Positions 51,408 through 60,188 of a DNA stretch of 64,000 nt are shown one piece after another; the stretch's first letter is position 1, and every line of letters begins with the position of its first letter. The DNA lies in the NCBI RefSeq assembly GCF_019192735.1, contig NZ_JAHTKP010000021.1, positions 1-64,000 of the forward strand, given 5' to 3'. The translations under genes were made by a program, and so were the position numbers. The notes beneath the pieces were generated by a model, which saw nothing but the letters and a program-made list of their open reading frames with translations, was not told where the DNA came from and did no database searches. The stretch comes from Kitasatospora aureofaciens (GTDB lineage Bacteria; Actinomycetota; Actinomycetes; Streptomycetales; Streptomycetaceae).

Positions 51408-52931
51408 TCAGCTCCCGTCCGGGTGGAGCATCAGGGCTGCGGTGCGGCACAGGATCTTGACGTCCTGCCAGAGGCTCCAGCTTTCGATGTAGCGGTTGTC
51501 GAAGCGGGCCCGGTCCTCGATCGAGGTGTCCCCGCGCAGGCCGTTGACCTGGGCGAGGCCGGTGAGGCCGACCGGGACGCGGTGGCGGTCCGCGTACTCG
51601 GGGTAGGCCTGGCTGAACCGCATGACGAAGTAGGGGCGCTCGGGGCGTGGGCCGACCAGGCTCATGTCGCCGCGCAGGACGTTCCAGAGCTGCGGCAGCT
51701 CGTCCAGCGAGCTGCGGCGCAGCAGCTTGCCGACGGCGCCCATCCGGTGGTCCTGGGAGATGTTCCAGCGGGTCGCCGACTCGTGCTCGTTGCTGGGGCG
51801 CAGGGTGCGGAACTTGAGGACGGTGAAGACCCGGCCGTCCAGCCCGGTGCGCTGCTGGCGGAAGAGCACGCCGGGGCCGGTGTCGAAGCGTACGGCCAGC
51901 GCGCACAGGACCAGGACGGGGGCGAGCAGCAGCAGGCCGAGCGCAGCTGCGGTCACGTCCAGGGTGCGCTTGGCGGCCCAGCCGGGGCGGCGCATCGCCG
52001 GGTGGCCGACCTGGAGGCAGGGGAAGCCCCACAGGTGGTCGCCGCCGGCCGGCGGGGTGGCGGGCAGCGAGCCGTACTCGCGCAGCGCCGGCACCAGCCA
52101 GACCTGGCAGCCGAGCCGGACGGCGTCGCGCAGGGTGGCGGCGGTCTCGTCCTCGTCGGCCGCGCCGGCGGTGGCGACGACGTGCTGGATGCGGTGCCGG
52201 CGGATCTCCCGCTCCAGCACCTCGCGGCCGCCGAGGACGGGCAGGTCGATGTCGCCGGCCAGCAGCGGCGGGTCGGCGTCGAGGAAGCCGACCGGGCGCA
52301 TCCCGTACTCGCCGCGCTCACGGAGAGCGGCGGCGACCCGGCGGCCGAGCCGGCCGGCGCCGAGCACCAGGACGGGGGTGGGGCGGCTGCGACGGATCCG
52401 CCGGACCAGGTGGTAGAGCACGCCGCGGCCGAGGGCGGCGATCAGCAGCTGGGCGCCGAGCAGGGCGGTGAGCCGGGCCGGGGTGGCCGGGCCGCAGTCG
52501 GGCCAGCGGCCGTCCAGGCAGCCGGTGAGGGTGACGGCGAATGCGGTGGCGACCACGGCCCGGACGGCCAGCGCGGGCAGTTCGTCGAGGACGGAGAGGG
52601 TGAGCCGGGTGCGGTAGAGGCCGCCGGCGAGGTTGAGGGCGAGCAGCAGGGGGAGCACGGCGGCGGCGCCGAGCAGCGGCGCGACCCGGACGGCCGGGTC
52701 GAGCACCCGGTTGGCGACGCCGGTGGCGGCGCAGAGCGCGATCGCGTCGACCTGGACCAGTGCGAGCGGCAGGGCGAGCCGGGAGCGGACCGCCCTGCGG
52801 TGCCGGTGCGGCGGCGGCACGGCCCAGGTCTGCGCCGCCCCGGCCGGGCGGTCGAGCAGCCCGGTGCCGGGCCGCCGCGGGCCGGCCAGGGGTCGGCCGG
52901 ATCGCGGCACGCTGTCGTGGTCAATGGTCAT
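51408..52931 (-). CDS. Polyprenyl-phosphate sugar-1-phosphate transferase (WbaP/WcaJ-like)
   Basis: A 507-residue protein with four N-terminal helices, a Rossmann-like middle domain (VLVLGAGRLGRRVA) and the C-terminal catalytic domain: KFRTLRPSNEHES, RRSSLDELPQLWNVLRGDMSLVGPRPERPYFV, and GLTGLAQVNGLRG. It loads the first sugar phosphate onto undecaprenyl phosphate and thus starts each repeat unit. ATG 52931 follows AGGGGA at a longer spacing. A 333-base AT-rich region precedes it. Confidence 0.9.
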   Translation of the reverse strand: MTIDHDSVPRSGRPLAGPRRPGTGLLDRPAGAAQTWAVPPPHRHRRAVRSRLALPLALVQVDAIALCAATGVANRVLDPAVRVAPLLGAAAVLPLLLALNLAGGLYRTRLTLSVLDELPALAVRAVVATAFAVTLTGCLDGRWPDCGPATPARLTALLGAQLLIAALGRGVLYHLVRRIRRSRPTPVLVLGAGRLGRRVAAALRERGEYGMRPVGFLDADPPLLAGDIDLPVLGGREVLEREIRRHRIQHVVATAGAADEDETAATLRDAVRLGCQVWLVPALREYGSLPATPPAGGDHLWGFPCLQVGHPAMRRPGWAAKRTLDVTAAALGLLLLAPVLVLCALAVRFDTGPGVLFRQQRTGLDGRVFTVLKFRTLRPSNEHESATRWNISQDHRMGAVGKLLRRSSLDELPQLWNVLRGDMSLVGPRPERPYFVMRFSQAYPEYADRHRVPVGLTGLAQVNGLRGDTSIEDRARFDNRYIESWSLWQDVKILCRTAALMLHPDGS

Positions 52932-53264
52932 CAGCGCACGAACTCCCCTGCTGTGTGCCCGGGGTGACGGCGCCCCGGCACCGGTTGGCGCGGAGCGGCC
53001 GTCCCAGCCCGGTGGGCGCGGTCCTGACAGCACCTGCTGCCGCTGGCGGCTCTAGGCTCTCTCGCAAATTCCCGGCGTAAAATCGAAACGAAGCAGGCAA
53101 AATCAGACAATACCGAGCCGAGCCTTTCCGGCTGGAAAGTGACTTGCCATTTCATTCCAGCCGCCCATTAATAGGTATTTCGGATTTAGCGCCTCGCCCT
53201 TATCCGGTTGAGGGTGCGAATACGACCGCGCCTGAACGGCGGGCATTCACGGCATGTGAAACGA
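52932..53264. promoter_or_regulatory. AT-rich control region in the polysaccharide cluster
   Basis: No gene is supported. Positions 53055-53215 are far richer in A and T than the rest of the window. CGGCTGGAA (53129-53137) pairs with TTCCAGCCG (53155-53163). On the minus strand TATTGT (near 53107-53112) is a possible -10 box for the sugar transferase. The low GC suggests an intrinsically curved or Lsr2-bound control region. Confidence 0.5.
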
Positions 53265-54419
53265 TCAGATCCGCTCTGGGACACGGGTGCGGCGCCGTCC
53301 GGCCGCCGGGCCGGCCCCCAGCAGATGGCGGTACAGAGCGTCCACCTGTTCGACCACCGTGCGGACGTCGTGCCGGGCGACCACGTGACGACGGAGCCGG
53401 GCACCGCGGCGCTCGCACTCGATCGGATCGGACAGCGCTTCGGCCATTCGGGTGGCAAGCGCGGTCACGTCCTCGGCCGGGACGACCGCCTGCGCGCGCT
53501 CGGCCGGGGGCAGGCACTCCCGGGCCCCGGGCACGTCGGTCAGCAGCACCGGACGGCCGGCCGCCATCGCCTCCAGCGGGGCCAGCGCCATCCCCTCCCA
53601 GCGCGAGGGCAGCACCACCAGATCGGCCGCCGCCAGCCACGGCCGCGGATCCGGCACGTCCCCCACCAGCCGGACCCGGGACGGCTCGGCCGACTCCCGG
53701 ACCACCTTCGCCAGCTGCTGCTCGTCCGGCCCGCCGCCGACCAGCGCGAGCCGGGCCTGCGGCACCCGGCGCAGCACCTCCGGCCAGGCCGCCAGCAGCA
53801 CGTCCTGGCCCTTCTGCCGGCACAGTCGCCCGACGCAGACCGCCAGCGGGGCGTCCAGGTCCAGGCCGAGCGCGATCCGGGCGGCCCGGCGGTCGGCGGG
53901 CGCGTAGTGGCGGACGTCCACGCCGTTGGGCACCACCGCCCAGTCGGCGTGCACCCCGGCGGCGACGCCGTCGGCCCGCTCCTGGACGCTGACACAGAGC
54001 AGCCGGTGCGCCCAGCGGCTCGCGAAGCGCTCCCAGCGCAGGGTGGCGGCGGCCAGGGCGCCGTCCACGGCGGCGAAGGACCAGGCGTGCGGCTGGAAGA
54101 CGGTCGGCACCGCGCCGCGGACGGCCAGCCGGCCGGCCAACCCCGCCTTGGCGCTGTGCAGATGGACCACGTCGGGCGCGGCGGCCCGGACGATCCGGCG
54201 CAGCCGCCAGGCCTCCCCCAGGGTGCCGGTACCGGGCGAACGCTCGGCGGGCCAGTCCTGGACCAGCGCGCCCACGGCGGCGGCCTCCTCGGCCAGCCGG
54301 CCGCCGCGCGGGCAGGCCACCAGCACCCGGTGACCGGCCTCCCGCTGGCCCCGGACCAGATCGACGACGACGCGGGCGACTCCGCCGTCCACCGGCTGCG
54401 AAATGTGAAGGATCGTCAT
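53265..54419 (-). CDS. Glycosyltransferase family 4-type protein
   Basis: A 384-residue GT-B glycosyltransferase. Visible are ISQPVDGGVARVVVDLVRG (N-terminal loop), HLHSAKAGLAGRLA, PNGVDVRHY, VGRLCRQKGQDVLLAA and SRWEGMALAPLEAMA (E-x7-E). It sits upstream of the AT-rich gap, so it may have its own transcript or read through into the operon. It would add another sugar of the same polymer. The start is ATG 54419 (MTILHIS). Confidence 0.88.
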   Translation of the reverse strand: MTILHISQPVDGGVARVVVDLVRGQREAGHRVLVACPRGGRLAEEAAAVGALVQDWPAERSPGTGTLGEAWRLRRIVRAAAPDVVHLHSAKAGLAGRLAVRGAVPTVFQPHAWSFAAVDGALAAATLRWERFASRWAHRLLCVSVQERADGVAAGVHADWAVVPNGVDVRHYAPADRRAARIALGLDLDAPLAVCVGRLCRQKGQDVLLAAWPEVLRRVPQARLALVGGGPDEQQLAKVVRESAEPSRVRLVGDVPDPRPWLAAADLVVLPSRWEGMALAPLEAMAAGRPVLLTDVPGARECLPPAERAQAVVPAEDVTALATRMAEALSDPIECERRGARLRRHVVARHDVRTVVEQVDALYRHLLGAGPAAGRRRTRVPERI

Positions 54420-54488
54420 ATGCACGGCGGCGAGCCTAGGGTCGCTCCGCCGTGCCGGGCGGTCCCCGTCACCCGCAGGTGGCGGGCC

Positions 54489-54524
54489 GTCCACCCGTAC
54501 GGCTCGTGGCTCGTACGGGTGGAC
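54489..54524. terminator. 12-bp stem terminator after the SRPBCC gene
   Basis: GTCCACCCGTAC (54489-54500) pairs perfectly with GTACGGGTGGAC (54513-54524) around a 12-base loop, about 45 bases past the SRPBCC stop. It separates that gene from the polysaccharide cluster. Confidence 0.85.
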
Positions 54525-54569
54525 GAACTCCTCGAATCCGCAAGCGAATTACCGCAGTGCCGCGGTGGC

Positions 54570-55010
54570 TCAGCGGACCTCGGCGGCCAGGTTGGCGAGC
54601 ACCTGGTCGTGGATCCGGTTCAGGCCCTTCGGGGCGAAGGTGCGCTCGAAGAAGCCGCCGATGCCGCCCGCGCCCTGCCAGGTGGCCGAGACGGTCACCT
54701 TGGACCGGCCCTCGCCGGCCGCCGCGACGGTCCAGGTGATGACCATGCTGGAGTTGGCGTCCGTCTCCACCAGCTGGTCCGGCTTCGGGGCGGAGACGGT
54801 GAACAGGCAGTCCCGCACCCGCTTCTCGGTCGCCTGCAGCTTCCAGTGCACCTGGGTGCCTGCGCCGGTGCCGCCGGCCCGGACCTCGTACTCGCTGTAC
54901 TGCGCGGGCAGCAGCTTCGGGCGGGTCACCTGGTAGTCGGCCAGCGCCTCGTACACCCGCTCGGGGGCGGCGTCGTAGACCCGCTCGGTGGTGGCCAGCA
55001 CCTGTCCCAT
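54570..55010 (-). CDS. SRPBCC (START/polyketide-cyclase-like) protein
   Basis: A 146-residue protein of the Bet v 1-like fold: VLATTERVYDAAPERVYEALADYQ at the start, a strand-rich middle and a long C-terminal helix (NRIHDQVLANLAAEVR). Such proteins bind hydrophobic ligands; the role is unknown. It is cytoplasmic and monocistronic. ATG start after a GAGGAG-like site. Confidence 0.82.
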   Translation of the reverse strand: MGQVLATTERVYDAAPERVYEALADYQVTRPKLLPAQYSEYEVRAGGTGAGTQVHWKLQATEKRVRDCLFTVSAPKPDQLVETDANSSMVITWTVAAAGEGRSKVTVSATWQGAGGIGGFFERTFAPKGLNRIHDQVLANLAAEVR

Positions 55011-55146
55011 GACCTTGTACTCCTCGTGTGGTGGTTCGGTTCTCGCGGCAAGCCAACCACAGCGCCGGGTGCCGGGCCTTCCGGGGCTCGCGGTCGGGCG
55101 GACGACGGGAGTTCGGAGACGGGCCCGAGGCCGTAGGGTGGCCGGT

Positions 55147-56043
55147 GTGCTCGAACTGGTGACAGCAGTGCGCTACGTCGACCCCCTGCGGGCCGGCGGC
55201 TCGGTGCCGGGCGTCGTGGAGACCGACGACCTGGGCACGTACGTCGTGAAGTTCACCGGCGCCGCGCAGGGCCGCAAGGCGCTGGTCGCCGAGGTGATCG
55301 TCGGCGAACTCGCCCGGCGGCTCGGCCTGCGCGTCCCGGAGCTGCGGCTGGTGGACTTCGACCCGGCGGTCGCCGCGGACGAGCCGGACGCCGAGATCCA
55401 GGACATGCTCAAGGCCAGCGGCGGCCTCAACCTCGGGATGGACCTGCTGCCCGGCGCGCGGGACTACCGGCCCGGGCTGATCCCGGTGGACTCCGCCGAG
55501 GCCGGCCGGGTGGTCTGGCTGGACGCCCTCACCGGCAACGTCGACCGCACCGTGCACAACCCCAACCTGGTGGTCTGGCACGGGCGGCTCTGGCTGATCG
55601 ACAACGGCGCGGCGCTGATCTTCCACCACCGCTGGGCCACCGCCGAGGCGGCCGTCGGCAGGCGCTACGACCTCAGCGCGCACGCGCTCGGCGGCTGCGC
55701 CCCGGACGTCCGGCTGGCCGACGAGGAGCTCGGCCCGCTGGTCACCGTCGGGCTGCTGGAGGAGGTGCTGGCGCTGGTCCCCGACGAGTGGCTGGCCGAC
55801 GAGCCCGGCTTCGACTCGGTGGCCGCGGTGCGGCACGCGTACGTCACGCACCTGGCGGCCCGGGCGGTGCTCTCCGCCGAGTGGCTGCCGGAGGGCTTCG
55901 CCACGCCCGAGCAGCTGCGCGAGGCGGAGCGGCGGCGGGCGGCCCGGACCAGGGCCGGACGGCCGGCCTGGCTCCAGACTGTGCCGGACCTGCACGGCAA
56001 ACCGTCGGTCGAGACGGTGTGGGAGCACCACTTCGAGAGTTAG
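55147..56043 (+). CDS. HipA-family kinase
   Basis: A 298-residue protein of the HipA/PI3K-like group. Features are YVVKFTGAAQGRKALVAEVIVGEL (ATP-binding Lys), WLDALTGNVDRTVHNPNLVV (catalytic Asp-Asn) and LWLIDNGAAL (metal-binding DN). There is no HipB antitoxin, so it is not a classical toxin-antitoxin pair. Many actinobacterial relatives are followed by a DUF3037 gene, which is missing here. GTG lies seven bases after TAGGGT, so it may be leaderless. Confidence 0.82.
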   Translation: MLELVTAVRYVDPLRAGGSVPGVVETDDLGTYVVKFTGAAQGRKALVAEVIVGELARRLGLRVPELRLVDFDPAVAADEPDAEIQDMLKASGGLNLGMDLLPGARDYRPGLIPVDSAEAGRVVWLDALTGNVDRTVHNPNLVVWHGRLWLIDNGAALIFHHRWATAEAAVGRRYDLSAHALGGCAPDVRLADEELGPLVTVGLLEEVLALVPDEWLADEPGFDSVAAVRHAYVTHLAARAVLSAEWLPEGFATPEQLREAERRRAARTRAGRPAWLQTVPDLHGKPSVETVWEHHFES

Positions 56044-56048
56044 GGCCC

Positions 56049-56393
56049 TCAGCCGATGGCGGGGCGGATCCAGCAGAGGTACTCGATCGCGGTGCCGGCC
56101 AGCAGGCCGAAGCTGATCAGCGGGAACGCGCCGGGCTCCCTGCGCAGCTCGAATACCCGGACCAGCAGGAACCCGAGACCCAGTCCGAGCAGCGGTCCCA
56201 GGGCCAGCAGCAGGGCGAGGCCCAGCACGACAACGGCCGAACTGCCGCTGGCGAGGCCCATCACGCCGGCCACCAGGCCGGTCATCACGAGCATCGCCAA
56301 CATCGGCCCGGCGACGAACAGTTCGACCACGCCGAGGACGAGCAAGGGCCAGGTACGCCCGCCATCCGTCCGGCCGGTGAAGGTCTGCGCCAT
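56049..56393 (-). CDS. Small integral membrane protein, unknown function
   Basis: A 114-residue protein with three to four hydrophobic segments covering most of its length (LLVLGVVELFVAGPMLAM onward) and a short basic loop (VFELRREPGAFPLISFG). No family is recognised. ATG 56393 has AGGAG nine bases upstream. The stop faces the HipA stop with five bases between. A 7-2-7 inverted repeat lies about 70 bases upstream of the start. Confidence 0.65.
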   Translation of the reverse strand: MAQTFTGRTDGGRTWPLLVLGVVELFVAGPMLAMLVMTGLVAGVMGLASGSSAVVVLGLALLLALGPLLGLGLGFLLVRVFELRREPGAFPLISFGLLAGTAIEYLCWIRPAIG

Positions 56394-56461
56394 GCTGCTC
56401 AACTCCTGGGGTGAATCCGTGCGGTACGGCTTCATCCTGGCGAGCGGGCGGTGCGCCGGCC

Positions 56462-56477
56462 TGAGTACGGGTACTCA
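56462..56477. promoter_or_regulatory. TGAGTAC-GG-GTACTCA inverted repeat
   Basis: A perfect 7-2-7 dyad in the space between the subtilase terminator and the small membrane protein, about 70 bases upstream of that gene's start. The size and place suit an operator. No regulator gene is adjacent. Confidence 0.5.
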
Positions 56478-56484
56478 AAAACGA

Positions 56485-56517
56485 CTGGGGAGCGGAACCC
56501 GAGGTCCCGCTCCCCAG
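56485..56517 (-). terminator. Terminator after the subtilase gene
   Basis: CTGGGGAGCGG (56485-56495) pairs perfectly with CCGCTCCCCAG (56507-56517), 47 bases past the subtilase stop. Confidence 0.8.
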
Positions 56518-56563
56518 CTCAGTGTTCAGCTGTCGCCGTAATCAACGCCGGCGCGTCAGCACG

Positions 56564-58051
<1,488 letters not shown>

Positions 58052-58300
58052 AGGGGTTGGCCCTCCCGAGTCGTCATGCAGCGGCCGCGGTTGGCAGGTG
58101 CACTGGAATGGTCGGGACGCTAATGAATATGCGATGAGATTTGCAAGAGGTAGTCATCTAATCGTCACAACTTGACCATCCGCATCGACGACGGCCTTGT
58201 CGGCTGACCATCCGTCGGACCGCCCACCACGCCCCCTGTCCGCGGCTGGCATGATCCATGCCATCGGAATCGTCATCACCACGGGGGACTCTTCACAGCC
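58052..58300. other. Divergent promoter region between subtilase and lipoprotein genes
   Basis: No gene supported. Positions 58120-58175 are AT-rich. On the minus strand TTGCAA (58145-58140) with a TATTCA or TTAGCG further on could be the subtilase promoter, but no match is convincing. Confidence 0.35.
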
Positions 58301-59062
58301 ATGTCCATCAGACCTCGGGCCATCGCCCTGGCCGCCGTCGCCGCGCTCGCTCTGAGCGCCGCCTGCACGCCCACGTCCACGTCCACCGGCGCCACCGCCA
58401 CCGCCACCGCGCCCACGAGCGTGGCCACGAGTGCTGCGAGCACTCCGAGTTCGACCGCAGCGACCACCGCGCCCGCACCGGCCACCACCACGCCACCGGT
58501 GCCGGTGCCGGCCGGCGATCGGGGCCCGGGCTGCCAGACCGACGACCACGACCAGAGCAAGCCGACCGCCACTCCGCCCGGGACGGAGTTCAAGCCGCTT
58601 GGCTCGCTGCTGGTCCCCACCTCCCGCACCACGGGCCCGCTCCTCTACGAGGGCGGCTTCTGGCACTGCTTCGCACACACCCCCGAAGGCGCCGCCAGGG
58701 CCGCCGCCGTGCTCGCGGCGATCGACACCGGCCACGACGACTGGGAAAAGGCCGCCCGAACCCAGATCTACCCGCCGAGCGCGGCCAAGGAATACGCCGA
58801 CCACCGACTCAACGACCCGCTCCACGCCGAGGGCGTCGGCTCGGTGAAGGTGGTCGCCTTCTCCGTCATGACCTACACGCCGGAGCGGGCCATGGTCATG
58901 CTGCTCGTCGACCTTCCGGGTGCCCGGCCCGGGATCCACAACTCGACGACCGCCAACCTCCGCTGGGCGGACGGCGACTGGCGGCTGGACATGTCGGCCG
59001 AGGGTCACCTGCCCAAGCTCGGCCCGGGCGTCGGCGGCACCTACGGGTTCGTCACTTGGTAG
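58301..59062 (+). CDS. Secreted lipoprotein, unknown function
   Basis: A 253-residue protein with a lipoprotein signal (LALSAAC, lipidated Cys22). A Thr/Ala/Ser-rich linker of about 50 residues follows, then a globular domain with GFWHCFAHTPEGAARAAA and a C-terminal LRWADGDWRLDM. It has two further Cys that may form a disulfide. It resembles secreted actinobacterial proteins sometimes found with conjugation genes, but none are here. Function unknown. It is convergent with the amidohydrolase gene. Confidence 0.75.
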   Translation: MSIRPRAIALAAVAALALSAACTPTSTSTGATATATAPTSVATSAASTPSSTAATTAPAPATTTPPVPVPAGDRGPGCQTDDHDQSKPTATPPGTEFKPLGSLLVPTSRTTGPLLYEGGFWHCFAHTPEGAARAAAVLAAIDTGHDDWEKAARTQIYPPSAAKEYADHRLNDPLHAEGVGSVKVVAFSVMTYTPERAMVMLLVDLPGARPGIHNSTTANLRWADGDWRLDMSAEGHLPKLGPGVGGTYGFVTW

Positions 59063-59066
59063 CGGC

Positions 59067-60185
59067 TCAGAGCCGGTAGAGGCGGCGGGCATTGTCGGCG
59101 GCGACCAGCCGGGCCAGCCGTTGGGCGTCCGCCGACGAACAGGCGCCGTCCGCCCGCCACCGCGCGAGCAACTCGCCCAGCCCGTGCCGGAACTGCGCCG
59201 CGCCGACCAGGTACAGCTCCGGCAGCCCGTACGCGTCGGTGGAGAACAGGAGCTTGCCGAAGGGCGCCAGTTCCAGCATCTCGCCGAGCACCGCCGCCAC
59301 CCGCGGCCCGGCGTAGGAAGCGGTCAGCCCGAGGTCGGTGTACACGGTCGGGAAGGCCTGGGCCAGCCAGGCGGCCTGCCGGTGGTACGGATAGCCGTGC
59401 AGCAGCACCAGCGGGACGCCGCTCGACTCGGCCGCGCGGACGAAACCGGTGAGCAGCGACGGGTCCGCCAGGTGCAGGGTGAGGTCCGGATCGCCGAAGC
59501 CGGTGTGGAGTTGGAGCGGCAGGCCCAGCCCGGCGCACACGTCGACGGCCGTCCAGAGCAGGTGGTGCAGCAGGACGGGATCGGTCAGCCGGCCGCGTCC
59601 GGAGCGCAGCCAGGCACCCGCCGCGGCCACCACGGCCACCGTCGCGGGCCGTTCGGGCGGGACGGCCAGACCGTGCCGGTACGCGATCACCGACTTGACG
59701 GCGACCGCGCCGGCGGTGGCCCCGGCCAGTGCCTCGCGGACGGCCTGCGGCCAGGCTTCGGCCGTCGCCGACGCGGCCTCGGCCACCGACTCCAGCCGCA
59801 CCACCTCGCGCACCCGGGCCCCGGAGGCCTCGGCGAACTCGCTGAGCGGGAGCAGCGGACGGCCCGCCGCGGCGGACAGCCCGGTGTCCACCAGGCAGGT
59901 GTCCAGCCCGGCGGCGGCCAGCAGCCGGCGGGTGGCCTCGGCGGCGCCCAGCTCGCGCCGCCGGGCCAGGTAGTCGGCGGCCGGGGCGTGCGCGGGCAGG
60001 CCGAGCGCGGGCGGGCACCAGCGCCGGACGGCCAGGCCGAGCGCGCTGTCGAACGGCGAGGTGCCGGGCGCGGGCGGGCGGTCGGACTCGGTGAGCAGCC
60101 CGGCCAGGGCGTCGTCCGCGAGGTCGGCCGCCACCACGCTGTGGCAGTGGTGGTCGACCAGCGCGGGCACGTCCAGCGAGGGCAC
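59067..60185 (-). CDS. Amidohydrolase-fold protein (FluG N-domain type)
   Basis: A 372-residue metal-dependent hydrolase. Metal ligands are the HxH of VDHHCHS, a Lys in AVKSVIAYR, His in LQLHTGFGD and VLLHGYPY, and Asp in FSTDAYGLPE. It lies three bases after the glutamine-synthetase-like gene. Together the two match the two domains of fungal FluG, so this one probably hydrolyses the gamma-glutamyl product or a related amide. GTG start. Confidence 0.82.
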   Translation of the reverse strand: MPSLDVPALVDHHCHSVVAADLADDALAGLLTESDRPPAPGTSPFDSALGLAVRRWCPPALGLPAHAPAADYLARRRELGAAEATRRLLAAAGLDTCLVDTGLSAAAGRPLLPLSEFAEASGARVREVVRLESVAEAASATAEAWPQAVREALAGATAGAVAVKSVIAYRHGLAVPPERPATVAVVAAAGAWLRSGRGRLTDPVLLHHLLWTAVDVCAGLGLPLQLHTGFGDPDLTLHLADPSLLTGFVRAAESSGVPLVLLHGYPYHRQAAWLAQAFPTVYTDLGLTASYAGPRVAAVLGEMLELAPFGKLLFSTDAYGLPELYLVGAAQFRHGLGELLARWRADGACSSADAQRLARLVAADNARRLYRL

Positions 60186-60188
60186 CGG

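Noticed and set aside
53265..53995. Plus-strand frames over the glycosyltransferase gene
   Set aside because: They are Arg/Pro/Ala-rich antisense shadows; the minus-strand protein has complete GT-B donor motifs.
55147..56043. HipA kinase as part of a toxin-antitoxin module
   Set aside because: No HipB-type HTH gene is adjacent on either side; the neighbours are an SRPBCC protein and a membrane protein on the opposite strand.
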